Below are positions 24,701-32,487 of a stretch of DNA of 43,160 nucleotides, in pieces. Within the stretch, counting starts at the first letter, position 1. Every line of letters begins with the position of its first letter. The DNA comes from a virus. Location: IMG/VR virus record IMGVR_UViG_3300003322_000095, positions 1-43,160 of that record. One strand, written 5' to 3'. A program made the translations under genes and the position numbers. The notes under the pieces were generated by a model. The model did not search any database. It was not told the origin of the DNA and saw only the letters and a list, made by a program, of their open reading frames with translations.

Positions 24701-27700
24701 AGGCCGAGAGGGGGGCCAAGCTATCCATTGCGGCGCTGAAGGAGATGTACCCGGAAGGGGCCTTGGCCGATCAGCCGGATTGGCGTGCGCTGGGCTACGG
24801 CAAGTACGGCATGCTGGCCGAGGAGGGCCTGCATCCCGACGCAGTGGCAGCGATCTTCGGCTTCGACTCGGGCGACCAGCTGGTCCATGCGCTGCTGACC
24901 GAGCCGCCGGCCAAGGACCGGATCACGGCGCTGACCGACCAGCGCATGCTGGAGCGCTACGGCGACATCAATTCGCCGGCGGCCTTGGCGCGCGCCGTCG
25001 ATGAGGCGATCCATAACGACCTGCGGACCCGCTTCATCGTCACCGAGGCCAACGCCCTGGCCGATGCAGTGGGCAAGCCGCGCCTGGTCGCCGCCGCCGC
25101 CAAGCAGTTCGCCGAGCAGGTCGTGTCGCGGCTGCGCGTGCGCGACCTGAAGCCGGGCCAATTCACCAACGCCGAGGCGCGCGCCGCCCGGGCGGCCGAG
25201 AAGGCGCGCAAAGTGGGTGATCTCGCTACGGCCTCCACCGAGAAACGCAATCAGGTGTTCCAGAACCTGGCTGCCAAGGCGGTGCTCGAGACGCGCACCG
25301 AAGTCGACAAGGCCGTGCGCTACCTGAAAAAGTTCGAGCGCAGCGGCACGCGCCAGAATCTGCGCGGCGAGTTCCTGGCGCAGCTGGATGAGCTGCTGGC
25401 GCGTTTCGACCTGCGCTCCAGCCAGAGCCTGACGGCGATTGATCAGGCCAAGCGTCAGGCGCTGGCCGACTGGATGCAGCAGGAGGCCGAACGGCTGGCC
25501 GCGCCGACGCCGGAACTGGCTGGCTTCGTGCTGGACGAGACCTACCGCAAGAGCTACAAGGACCTGACCGTCGAGGAATTGCGCGGATTGCGTGACAGCG
25601 TCAAGCAGCTGGAGCATCTGGCGCGCCGCGAACAGCAGGCCTACCTGGCCCAGCGCAACATGACCATCCAGCAGGAGGTCGCGGCCGGTGTGGCCGAGAT
25701 GCAGGCGGCCTATCCCGAGGCCTTCGACGGCGATGATCTGCCGGTGTTGCCGTCACCGCTGGGGCACCAGTACGCGCCGAAACTGGCCCAGTCGCTGGCC
25801 GACTCCGGTGGCCGGCTGAAAGCCGAGTTCCTGCCGATGGAGACGCTGGTGGACCTGCTCACGGCGGGGCGGTTCGGCCAGTTGCACGACTCGCTGTTCG
25901 GCCGAATCAGTCACGCCTCGGACCATAAGGCCGAACTGGCCGGGCAAATCCGCGCGCGGCTGAAGCCGGCCTATGACGCGTACACGCTGCGCGAAAAGCG
26001 CGATTTCGCCCGTAAGGAAATCCCCGGCACGCGCATGACGCGCGAGAACCTGCTGATGCTGGCGCTGCATTACGGCAACGTCGAAGGGCGTCAGCGGCTG
26101 GCCTCGCAGGGGTTCAACGACCTGATCGTCGGCCAGTTGCTGCGCCACCTGAGCGACAAGGACATGAACCTGGCCGAGGCGATCTGGTCGCTGAACGACG
26201 ACTTCATCTGGCCGCAGTATCAGGCCCTGAACGAGCGCACGCGCGGCATCGCGCCTCCCAAGGTGCAGCCGGCGCCGATGACGATCAACGGCCGCACGCT
26301 GCAGGGCGGCTACGTCAAGCTGGTGTACGACGCGCAGTTCGATGAGGCCACGCGCGGACGCGACAGCATGGACGACGCGATGGCGATGATCGCCGGGCGC
26401 AGTGGCGGCACTGCCAAGACCAACCAGGGCAGCAGCACGCAGCGCATCGACGAGCTGTCACGCATGCCCCTGCTGGAATTGCGCGCGGTCGGCCAGGCGG
26501 TCAACGAGCATATCCACGATATCGCCTATCGCGAGGCGGTGGCCGACATGGTACGCCTGCTGCGCGAGCCGAAGCTGCGCGATGCGATCAAGGCCGTGTC
26601 CGGCAATGCCGTCTATACCGAGTTGCTGGCCAAGGTCAATGAGGTGGCGGCCAGGCCGATGGACCCGTCCGGGGCCGTGCTGAAGGGCTTGAACCTGGCG
26701 CGCAAGAACACCACCATCGTGCTGATGTCGGGGGTCAAGACCGCGCTAGTCAACTACTCTGGCCTGATTCCGGCGCTGACGCGGGTCAATGCCGGCGCGC
26801 TAACCAAGGCCGTCGCCAAGGTGCACAGTCCTCGTGGGATGCAGATGATCCGCTTTGCCGAAGAAAAATCCAGCTACATGCGTGAGCGCAACAACGCCTT
26901 TACCAGCGATCTGCAGCAGCAGATGGACAGCCTGACGGTGAAGAGCCAGATCCTGCCGAGCATGAGCAGCTTCCTGATCCTGATGCGCATGGTGGACCGC
27001 ATGACCTCGACCAGCGTCTGGCTGGCGGCCTACGAGGATGGCAACAAGCGCTTCAGGCTCGACGACGGCACGCCGGATGAGGCGCGCGCCATCGAGTACG
27101 CAGACAGTGTCACCCGCACCACGCAGGGCTCGGGGCGCGACGTGGATACCTCGAAAATCCAGACGCGGTTCGGGCCGTGGTCAAAGCCGTTCCTGATGTT
27201 CTACAGCTATTTCAACAGCCAGGGCGCGCTGCTGGTTCGCCAGGGCGTGATTTCCGAACGCGCCTGGGCCAACGGTGACCGCGTCAAGGCGGTCGGCCTG
27301 TTCGCGGCGTCCTACCTGGCCATCGTGGTGGTGCCGGCGTTGATCAATGATATCGCCGCGGGCAAGTGTGACGACGCCATCAGCGGCAATGAGGGCTGGA
27401 CCCGCTGCACGGCCAAGGCCATCGCCATGAACATGGCCGGCTTCGTCCCGGTGGTGCGTGACATGGCCCCCTATGTGTGGGGCACGATCGACGACAAGGA
27501 GCCGAATTTCGGACTGCGCATGACCGCTCTGACGGCCTACTTCGAGGGCATCGGCAAGGGCATCGGCTCGGCCGTCAAGGCGGCTCAAGGCGAGGCGGGT
27601 GACACGGACACAAAGAACATTTTCATGGGCATGGCCTTCGCCCTGGGCTTGCCCGGCCTGCTGATGTGGAACGCGATCACCGGCACCAAGGAATTCGCCG

Positions 27701-27750
27701 ACGGAGAGGCGGGGCCGCAAGCCATCGTATTCGGCGCCCCAAAGCACTAG
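21769..27750 (+). CDS. Giant polyvalent internal virion protein (GNAT and zincin-like domains)
   Basis: 1993 residues, far longer than T7 gp16. Visible parts: a helical N-terminal region to about 600; a GNAT-like domain at about 608-705 (SSGIGSEVMQRIVDAA, then LTEFYKRFGFV); a zincin metallopeptidase site H749-E-M-G-H753 in FFHEMGHYF; long charged helices to about 1300; a region with KNTTIVLMSGVKTALVNYSG at about 1645-1665 and FYSYFNSQGALLVRQGVI near 1811-1828, resembling large polyvalent protein modules; and a hydrophobic helix (LFAASYLAIVVVPALI) near 1845. Such proteins are packed in the head and ejected into the host, where the enzymatic domains could act early. Starts in a TAATG overlap; its TAG stop begins box D. 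Confidence 0.82.
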   Translation: MANPFSIEAIQSTNDQQSGNPYSLDTIQGDQSVALRSSLNAALPSNPDQAAKALQLSRATGLAPGAVEANLPEVAHSAALDAYEQMLAGAPTTRQFLTVPDNAKLAHDDVENLTGLERIVAPAVSTLRAIPAGLQKIAANLVYGVPESLMSLGSQYIGQPLVGTFLPEDPFARGQAAFNRWRKSGEQVGEQIAGAQPQGFVARSINSGAESFGRMLPGLAAAVVTKNPAYAIGAGALDQGNQSMLRGLEEGLSPTQSLAYGLQDATAEAVTEKIPIGRLIKDLHAGASVWKTLGHQILTETPTEMVATAWQNFNEWANLHPEKTLSDYLGELPEAEAQTVLATITTSVLSAGLGKGAYALAHRAEQRRIDAQQAEQNAQALTALDQLAQANKTRTRDAQTFQSFIAQAAEQGPVQDVYLSANDLAQSGVDPAKLAAASPSVAAQLPTAVATGGDVRIPVEEFATTVAGTDLAQGLIPHLRTDPNGFSQAQAQQYFQGDGEQLRQEVEQVLTEKQQDDAFKASRDAVRDDFQRQLDSVGRFTKDVNKAYATLAANFYAVTAAKLGITPQEMAERYPLRVQAEALPGAKVLEQEERPAGNLAAQLETEHEGLKLDLLDGRAGKPWVLSRIVVPEGERSSGIGSEVMQRIVDAADTAGRTVALTPSSDFGGNKKRLTEFYKRFGFVENKGKNKDYEISEAMYRSPKNLAVQQDGQGELQQKQRGSISLPDDITQSPSVITLLKDADASTFFHEMGHYFLEVYHDVASRENAPQEIKDDLNAVFGWFGDGLDAAKWSAMTLDEKRPYHEQFARGFEAFLFEGKSPSVEMQGLFTRFRAWFLNVYRSLTALNVELSDEVRGVFGRMLASSDAIQQQEALQAFAPMFATASEAGMSDAQFKAYHEQGVEATQDAISKLETRSLKDMQWLSNARSKLLRQLQRDAAEKRKAVRQEVEPEVMAEPVNLARRFLKRGEVEQNGEVIKAERGAKLSIAALKEMYPEGALADQPDWRALGYGKYGMLAEEGLHPDAVAAIFGFDSGDQLVHALLTEPPAKDRITALTDQRMLERYGDINSPAALARAVDEAIHNDLRTRFIVTEANALADAVGKPRLVAAAAKQFAEQVVSRLRVRDLKPGQFTNAEARAARAAEKARKVGDLATASTEKRNQVFQNLAAKAVLETRTEVDKAVRYLKKFERSGTRQNLRGEFLAQLDELLARFDLRSSQSLTAIDQAKRQALADWMQQEAERLAAPTPELAGFVLDETYRKSYKDLTVEELRGLRDSVKQLEHLARREQQAYLAQRNMTIQQEVAAGVAEMQAAYPEAFDGDDLPVLPSPLGHQYAPKLAQSLADSGGRLKAEFLPMETLVDLLTAGRFGQLHDSLFGRISHASDHKAELAGQIRARLKPAYDAYTLREKRDFARKEIPGTRMTRENLLMLALHYGNVEGRQRLASQGFNDLIVGQLLRHLSDKDMNLAEAIWSLNDDFIWPQYQALNERTRGIAPPKVQPAPMTINGRTLQGGYVKLVYDAQFDEATRGRDSMDDAMAMIAGRSGGTAKTNQGSSTQRIDELSRMPLLELRAVGQAVNEHIHDIAYREAVADMVRLLREPKLRDAIKAVSGNAVYTELLAKVNEVAARPMDPSGAVLKGLNLARKNTTIVLMSGVKTALVNYSGLIPALTRVNAGALTKAVAKVHSPRGMQMIRFAEEKSSYMRERNNAFTSDLQQQMDSLTVKSQILPSMSSFLILMRMVDRMTSTSVWLAAYEDGNKRFRLDDGTPDEARAIEYADSVTRTTQGSGRDVDTSKIQTRFGPWSKPFLMFYSYFNSQGALLVRQGVISERAWANGDRVKAVGLFAASYLAIVVVPALINDIAAGKCDDAISGNEGWTRCTAKAIAMNMAGFVPVVRDMAPYVWGTIDDKEPNFGLRMTALTAYFEGIGKGIGSAVKAAQGEAGDTDTKNIFMGMAFALGLPGLLMWNAITGTKEFADGEAGPQAIVFGAPKH

Positions 27751-27801
27751 GTGTGCTTACTCGATAGCCTGACTCCGACAATGGGGTCAGGCTATTGAGG
27801 G
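27749..27801 (+). promoter_or_regulatory. Late promoter D inside a 17-bp hairpin
   Basis: Box AGGTGTGCTTA (one change, T for G) at 27749-27759, 17 bases, GACAAT at 27777-27782; expected start near 27789. Bases 27760-27776 pair with 27783-27799: 17 bp including two G-U pairs, with the -10 hexamer as the six-base loop. The downstream arm contains most of the ribosome-binding site GAGGG (27797-27801). RNA started at 27789 lacks the upstream arm. Confidence 0.7.
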
Positions 27802-27808
27802 CATGTCC

Positions 27809-30049
27809 ATGACCATTTCTTCCGAAACGCGCAAGGCCGGTCCGTTCTCCGGCAACGGCTCGACCACCGCCTTCCCGTTCACGTTCAAGGTGTTCGCCGC
27901 CAGTGATCTGCTGGTGGTGCGCACCGATCCGACCGGCGCCGAAACCACGCTGGTGCTGACCACCGATTACACCGTGGCGCTGAACGCCGACCAGAACGCC
28001 AGCCCGGGCGGGACGATCACCTACCCGGCCTCGGGCTCGCCACTGCCGACCGGCTATAAGCTGACCGCGACCAGCGCGGTCGCCAACCTGCAGCCGGTGG
28101 ACCTGACCAACAACGGCGGGTTCTACCCGGCCGTGATCAATACCGCGCTGGATCGGCTGACCATCTTGTGCCAGCAGATCGCCGAACGGGTCTCGCGCAG
28201 CGTCAAGCTGGCCATCTCCGCACCGGTCGGGGTTGATACCCAATTGCCGGCGCCGGTGCCATACAGTCTGATCGGGTGGAATGCGGCCGGAACCGGGTTT
28301 CAAAACGCTGACCCGACCTATTCGACCGCGCTGGCAACGGACCTCGCCTCCACCGACCCTGCCAAGGGCGTCGCCCTGGTCTACGGGGCCGGTCGCGTCG
28401 TCGCCAGCATCACCGCCCTGCGTGCCTTGCCGAAAACCGGCTCGCCGAACGTGTTTGTCACCAGTTATTACGGTGATGGACTCGGCGGCGGCGGCGCGTA
28501 TTACTACGACGCGGGCGATACCACCTCGGGTGCCTATTTCACCGGGTCGATTTCCGGCACCACGCTGACAGTCTCAGCGGTCACCAACGGCACGCTGGTG
28601 GTAGGGCAGCTGGTGTCCAGCGCGACCACGGCGGCGCGCACATATATCACCGCGCTCGGCACCGGCACCGGCGGCACCGGCACCTATACCGTGTCGGTAT
28701 CGCAGACCGTCGCCAGTGGCGCGATGGGGGCCGACAACGGCGGCACGGTCATCGTGGCGTCCGATGGCGGCCGGTGGAAACTAGCCGACACCAAGATGCT
28801 CAGCCTTAGGCAATTTGGTGCAAAAGGAGACGGTGCGACAAACGATTATCCGGCAGTATCGGCATGGACAGCTGAAATACTGAATTCCGGTAAAAAAGGT
28901 TACGCGCCGGCAGGTCGTTACAAACTCACTTCTGCATGGGTGATTGATTTTGCAGCATGCTCAAGTCTCGGCCTGACAATCGAAGGCGACGGCATGCAGC
29001 GCACAATATTTGATCTGACGTCCGTAACCTCTGGGGTGCCATTTCAGGTTGAGGACAGCAATGGCGCAACTGGTGGCGACACATTCTATGTGTCGATGTC
29101 AGATTTTGGCGTCCTGACCAATATCAATGGCACCGCCGCTGCGCTTGGTAAAAACGATTTATCTGACGCTCTCAACGCCTGCATCTTCGGGCCGCTTTAT
29201 TTTGCCAACGCCTCAACCGGCGCAAGTGCATGCGCACTGGAAATCAATGGTGTTTATCAGTCGCAATTGAACGTGACGGCCAACTGTAGCGGATCATCAG
29301 CTAATGGTGATTCCGTGCGTGTACGCCAGATGCAATTCAGCACGCTGACCGGGTCAGGAGGGAATGGCACGAACAGCCTGCATTTCACCGGAGGTTATTC
29401 ATTCGGCAATACGATCCTTAATTTCGACGCAGAGGAAGTGGCAAAATGCGTTCTGATTGATGTGTCTACCGCCAGCTCCAATACGTTTATCGGAGGTCAA
29501 CTGTCATGGTCCGTGGCCGGTATTGATGCCACTGCTGGCAGCAACAATATTTTCGTCAATCCGAATTTCGGCAGCGGTGGGACCAAGGTGCTTGGCAGTA
29601 CAGGCATCGCCGTAATTGGCGATGGCAAAGGATATGGCACATTAGTACTGCCAAATACCACAGTCCGCGCTCCAGTCGGTGACGCAGTCAATTCAATCGA
29701 CGCTATCGCTGGTCAGCAGGCGTCCGAAATATTCCTGCGTGCAAACAGCAAGCGATGGATGCTGCGCATGGATAACTCGAGCGAATCGGGAAGCAATGCG
29801 GGATCAAACATTGTTTTGACGCGGTTCAGCGACACCGGGGTTAACCTTGGGGACGTTTGGTACGTTACACGAAGCAATGGGCAAATGACCATTAATAATG
29901 TAACGCTAGCTCAAGTTGGTTTCTTCGGTACTGGACCCGTCGCAACGAAACCTACCGTAAGCGGGTCTAGGTCCAGCGGGGCAGCGCTTACGTCTCTATT
30001 GGGGGCACTGTCATCGCTCGGGTTAATCAACGATACGACAACCGCCTAA
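27809..30049 (+). CDS. Tailspike with beta-helix (pectate-lyase-like) receptor domain
   Basis: 746 residues. The first 150 form a virion-anchor domain as in T7-like fibres ([34 protein letters not shown]). A Gly/Thr-rich module at about 250-310 looks inserted. [21 protein letters not shown] (about 334) opens a right-handed beta-helix of the pectate lyase 3 type, probably with depolymerase or binding activity on host polysaccharide. From about base 28795 the DNA is clearly AT-richer, so the receptor domain was probably exchanged. ATG 27809 is chosen over 27803 because GAGGG is 7-8 bases away; the upstream ATG is only 1-2 bases from it. Confidence 0.82.
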   Translation: MTISSETRKAGPFSGNGSTTAFPFTFKVFAASDLLVVRTDPTGAETTLVLTTDYTVALNADQNASPGGTITYPASGSPLPTGYKLTATSAVANLQPVDLTNNGGFYPAVINTALDRLTILCQQIAERVSRSVKLAISAPVGVDTQLPAPVPYSLIGWNAAGTGFQNADPTYSTALATDLASTDPAKGVALVYGAGRVVASITALRALPKTGSPNVFVTSYYGDGLGGGGAYYYDAGDTTSGAYFTGSISGTTLTVSAVTNGTLVVGQLVSSATTAARTYITALGTGTGGTGTYTVSVSQTVASGAMGADNGGTVIVASDGGRWKLADTKMLSLRQFGAKGDGATNDYPAVSAWTAEILNSGKKGYAPAGRYKLTSAWVIDFAACSSLGLTIEGDGMQRTIFDLTSVTSGVPFQVEDSNGATGGDTFYVSMSDFGVLTNINGTAAALGKNDLSDALNACIFGPLYFANASTGASACALEINGVYQSQLNVTANCSGSSANGDSVRVRQMQFSTLTGSGGNGTNSLHFTGGYSFGNTILNFDAEEVAKCVLIDVSTASSNTFIGGQLSWSVAGIDATAGSNNIFVNPNFGSGGTKVLGSTGIAVIGDGKGYGTLVLPNTTVRAPVGDAVNSIDAIAGQQASEIFLRANSKRWMLRMDNSSESGSNAGSNIVLTRFSDTGVNLGDVWYVTRSNGQMTINNVTLAQVGFFGTGPVATKPTVSGSRSSGAALTSLLGALSSLGLINDTTTA

Positions 30050-30063
30050 GCAGAGGCGGAAAC

Positions 30064-30150
30064 GTGGCAGATCGCATCACAACGACCGCCGATCACGCTG
30101 CCTTGCGCGGTGCAATGTGCGGCTGCATGAAACAACACGAACAAGGATAA
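30064..30150 (+). CDS. Small hypothetical protein (28 aa)
   Basis: GTG start with AGAGG 7 bases upstream, ending four bases before the holin-like ATG. The peptide (ADRITTTADHAALRGAM, then CGC) has no known domain. It fills the otherwise empty space between tailspike and lysis genes. Could be a coupling ORF. Confidence 0.4.
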   Translation: MADRITTTADHAALRGAMCGCMKQHEQG

Positions 30151-30154
30151 ATTC

Positions 30155-30478
30155 ATGTCTGAACCGCTAACCGTGGCCGTCAACGCCGCGAGAGAATACG
30201 GCATCAACGCCATCCTGATGTTGGCCGGGCTGTTCGGCGCGGCGATCAGTTTCAGCTACATGAAACCGATGACGCGGGGCCAGATCTGGATGACGCTTGG
30301 TTCCGGGCTGGTAATGGCGAACTACCTGACCCCGCTGGTGGTCTGGCTCTGCAAAATCCCCGCCGAATTCAGCCTGGGTGCGGCATTCCTCATCGGCTTG
30401 TTCGGCATGCCATTGCTACCGGTGACGCTGGCGGCGATCAAACGCAAGCTGGGTGCCGATACGGCGGTAGGAGGCTGA
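30155..30478 (+). CDS. Holin-like membrane protein
   Basis: 107 residues with three likely membrane helices (about 17-35, 44-63, 72-95) and a basic C-terminus (KRKLGAD). Position directly before another small membrane protein, the endolysin and the spanins indicates a pore-forming holin that times lysis. ACAAGGA precedes the ATG by about 8 bases. Confidence 0.75.
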   Translation: MSEPLTVAVNAAREYGINAILMLAGLFGAAISFSYMKPMTRGQIWMTLGSGLVMANYLTPLVVWLCKIPAEFSLGAAFLIGLFGMPLLPVTLAAIKRKLGADTAVGG

Positions 30479-30479
30479 T

Positions 30480-30713
30480 ATGGAAACCGCACTGAACGTG
30501 ATTGCCGGGGCGGTGCTGCTCTATGCCGCGCTGGACCGGCTGAACAACATGGGTCCGAAAACGCGCTTTGTCGTACGCCTGGCGGGCTGGCTGCTGGCCT
30601 TGGCGGGCGGGGCGGGGGTGTTATCGATGGTGACGCCGATCCACATGTTGCCGACGCTGGCGATTGCCGGCTCGGCGGCGTGGCTGGTGGCGGATCGACG
30701 GGGGGCGAGGTAA
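30480..30713 (+). CDS. Second small membrane protein (holin or antiholin)
   Basis: 77 residues. Hydrophobic segments at about 3-18, 33-50 and 55-72 with a basic end (ADRRGAR). Follows the first holin-like gene by one base and overlaps the endolysin start by one base (TAATG). Two consecutive holin-like genes often act as holin and antiholin; which is which cannot be told. Confidence 0.65.
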   Translation: METALNVIAGAVLLYAALDRLNNMGPKTRFVVRLAGWLLALAGGAGVLSMVTPIHMLPTLAIAGSAAWLVADRRGAR

Positions 30714-31210
30714 TGGCACGAATTTCGGAGCAAGAGGCCGGCGGCAAAAACGTGCTGGCGTTCCTGGATATGATCGCGGTGAGCGAGCTGGGCGAGCGGC
30801 TGTTGGCAGCCTCGGATGACGGTTACAACGTGATCGTTGGCAGCACGCCCACTTCGCCGGACCTGTTCCCGAGCTACAAGGACCATCCGCGCAAGCGGGT
30901 GCCGTTGCCAAAGCTCGGCATCAACAGCACGGCGGCCGGGCGCTACCAGATCCTGGCGTGGATCTTCGATCACTACCGGGAAGCCTTGGGGCTGTCGAAT
31001 TTCGGCCCGATCAATCAGGACCGCATCGCGCTGCAGCTGATCCGCGAATGCAGGGCGCTGGACGACATCAAGGCGGGGCGGTTTGGTGCGGCGGTGACCA
31101 AGTGCAAGAGCCGGTGGGCATCGCTGCCTGGGGCTGGGTACGGGCAGAACGAGCATTCGCTGGTGCACCTGATGGCGGCGTACACGGCGGCCGGCGGGGT
31201 GGTAGCATGA
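30713..31210 (+). CDS. Endolysin, lambda R-type transglycosylase (GH104-like)
   Basis: 165 residues. The match to lambda R is clear: LAFLDMIAVSELGERL with the likely catalytic Glu at residue 24, then GYNVIVG, SYKDHPRK, STAAGRYQIL, and WASLPGAGYGQ. It cuts the glycan chain of peptidoglycan without hydrolysis. There is no signal peptide or SAR domain, so it needs the holin pore. Stop overlaps the Rz start (ATGA). Confidence 0.92.
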   Translation: MARISEQEAGGKNVLAFLDMIAVSELGERLLAASDDGYNVIVGSTPTSPDLFPSYKDHPRKRVPLPKLGINSTAAGRYQILAWIFDHYREALGLSNFGPINQDRIALQLIRECRALDDIKAGRFGAAVTKCKSRWASLPGAGYGQNEHSLVHLMAAYTAAGGVVA

Positions 31211-31689
31211 CGAGCCCCATCCCGCTCCTTTACCGCTGGCTGGCGCTGCTGGCGCTGGCCGTCGCCCTGCTCGGCTTCGGCTGGGTCAAGGGCGCCAGCC
31301 ACGTACAGGCGCGCTGGGATGACGCCGTGGGGCGTCAGGCGCTGGCGACCGTCCATGTCCAACAGCGCCAGGCTGAGGCCACCGTCAAGGTGGTGACCCA
31401 GTACGTCGATCGCGTGCGCACCGTGCATGTTACCGGGGAAACCCTCATCAAGGAGGTGCCCATCTATGTCTCGCCTGATAGCCCTGCTCTGCCTGGCGGT
31501 TTCCGCATGCTGCACGACGCCGCCGCCCTCGGTCAGCTTCCCGACCCCGCCCGAGTTGCTGATGCGCCCGCCGTCCCCGCTCAAGATGCTGCCGCCACCG
31601 TCGCGGCCAACTACCTCACCTGCCGCGAAAACGCCGAACAGCTGACGGCGCTGCAGTCGTGGATTCGGGAGCAGTATCAGTTGCAATAG
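31207..31689 (+). CDS. Rz: Rz-like inner-membrane spanin
   Basis: 160 residues. One N-terminal membrane helix (LALLALAVALLGFGWVKG, about 11-28), then a periplasmic helix rich in Gln/Val/Ala and a C-terminal CRENAEQLTALQSWIREQ. This is the standard i-spanin plan. With Rz1 it joins the inner and outer membranes at the last step of lysis. Rz1 is fully nested in another frame. Confidence 0.85.
   Translation: MTSPIPLLYRWLALLALAVALLGFGWVKGASHVQARWDDAVGRQALATVHVQQRQAEATVKVVTQYVDRVRTVHVTGETLIKEVPIYVSPDSPALPGGFRMLHDAAALGQLPDPARVADAPAVPAQDAAATVAANYLTCRENAEQLTALQSWIREQYQLQ
31466..31645 (+). CDS. Rz1: Rz1-like outer-membrane lipoprotein spanin, nested in Rz
   Basis: 59 residues. Signal sequence MSRLIALLCLAVSAC with a lipobox (VSA-C15), then a Pro/Ser-rich mature part (PPPSVSFPTPPEL), as expected for Rz1. 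AGGAGG lies about 9 bases upstream of the ATG. It is embedded in the +1 frame of Rz, the usual arrangement in lambdoid phages. Confidence 0.88.
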   Translation: MSRLIALLCLAVSACCTTPPPSVSFPTPPELLMRPPSPLKMLPPPSRPTTSPAAKTPNS

Positions 31690-31700
31690 CGGAGGGTGCC

Positions 31701-31826
31701 ATGTGGCTGTTCTGGTGGTGGATGTGGGTTGGCCAGCGCCGGAAGCCCGGCACTGGCCCAGTGGTGATTCACGTCGATTTCCGCTCACGCCGTCGGATCA
31801 GCCGCGAGCCCAACTCCGGGTCATGA
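31701..31826 (+). CDS. Possible Trp-rich peptide (41 aa)
   Basis: An ATG 11 bases after the Rz stop with GGAGGG upstream opens MWLFWWWMWVG, then a basic tail (RSRRRISRE). Its end overlaps, head to head, the end of a leftward gene (31769-31933). A stable hairpin lies inside it, so this could be just the end of the transcript. Confidence 0.35.
   Translation: MWLFWWWMWVGQRRKPGTGPVVIHVDFRSRRRISREPNSGS
31731..31758. repeat. Stable hairpin at the convergent junction
   Basis: GGCCAG (31731-31736) pairs with CTGGCC (31753-31758) and GCCGG (31738-31742) with CCGGC (31747-31751), one C/A mismatch and an AAGC loop. No U tract follows on either strand, so termination here would not be classical intrinsic; it may protect RNA ends or aid Rho. 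Confidence 0.5.
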
Positions 31827-31933
31827 TAGGGTGGTGCTTCTCCGATGCCGGCGGCGATGATCAGCAGCATCGCCACGATGATCAGCAGGAGGCACAGCGT
31901 CAGCGCGAGAATGGCGATGGAGATATCTGCCAT
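31769..31933 (-). CDS. Small membrane protein (54 aa)
   Basis: A leftward ORF starting three bases after the HAD gene stop, with AGGTGAG in the end of that gene as ribosome-binding site. One strong membrane helix (AILALTLCLLLIIVAMLLII, residues about 7-26), then a basic tail (RLIRRRERK). Last gene of the leftward unit; converges with the lysis genes. Role unknown; single-helix basic-tailed proteins can act in exclusion or lysis, which is inference. Confidence 0.65.
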   Translation of the reverse strand: MADISIAILALTLCLLLIIVAMLLIIAAGIGEAPPYHDPELGSRLIRRRERKST

Positions 31934-31936
31934 TAA

Positions 31937-32416
31937 TTAGAACTCACCTGGAGCAACTTGAAAACAAGGCACCCCACTGTCGCGCCACATCTTCACAACG
32001 CGGTCGCGGTCATCGAATGTAGCCACTAGTCTGCGCCTGTCGTCAGTCATCATATCGTCAAGCCATTTTCGTTTAAGCACATCGTCTGCGGTATAATCGC
32101 CTTCGGAGCGCATAGTCAGTATGTCTTGTGTCCCAAAGGCGCTATCAAAGTCACTGGTTACAAAACTTGTGTGCTTCACCAGCCATTCCACGGTCTGATC
32201 CCGCACTTCGTCACTGCGCCCACTGAAAACCCACACGTCAGCGAATCTGCGCAAGCTCTCCATAACTCGAAGTACAGGCAAATTTGGCTTGTCATTCACG
32301 CATGCGGCATAAAAACCTTTCCAGTCCTGTTTTCCGCGCTCACGCTCAACGAAATGCCGGCGGTGCTCAATAAGGGCCAAAGTTCCATCAAGATCAAAAA
32401 TGTAAAGTGGTTTCAT
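31937..32416 (-). CDS. HAD-superfamily phosphatase (polynucleotide 3'-phosphatase-like)
   Basis: 159 residues. Motif I is FDLDGTLA near residue 7, with the nucleophile and acid Asp; motif II is VFSGRSDE; a late FDDRDRVVKMWRD carries motif IV acidic residues. The pattern, including HRRHFVE after motif I, resembles phage phosphatases related to the 3'-phosphatase part of T4 polynucleotide kinase. It could repair DNA or RNA ends. ATG at 32416 is chosen for its GGAGAAAC site; longer starts have none. Upstream 71 bases hold no gene. Confidence 0.78.
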   Translation of the reverse strand: MKPLYIFDLDGTLALIEHRRHFVERERGKQDWKGFYAACVNDKPNLPVLRVMESLRRFADVWVFSGRSDEVRDQTVEWLVKHTSFVTSDFDSAFGTQDILTMRSEGDYTADDVLKRKWLDDMMTDDRRRLVATFDDRDRVVKMWRDSGVPCFQVAPGEF

Positions 32417-32487
32417 TGTTTCTCCATAGTCCGTTTTAACATTGCGGCATGCCATACTGAATCTGCTACATCTCAGCATCCGGTGAA

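Noticed and set aside
27803-30049. Diversity-generating retroelement acting on the tailspike, as in BPP-1
   Set aside because: No reverse transcriptase gene and no template/variable repeat pair was seen, although the capsid genes resemble those of BPP-1.
31703-31936. 77-codon plus-strand frame after Rz
   Set aside because: It has no ribosome-binding site, a low-complexity Asp/Gln/His end, and lies opposite the better supported leftward membrane-protein gene.
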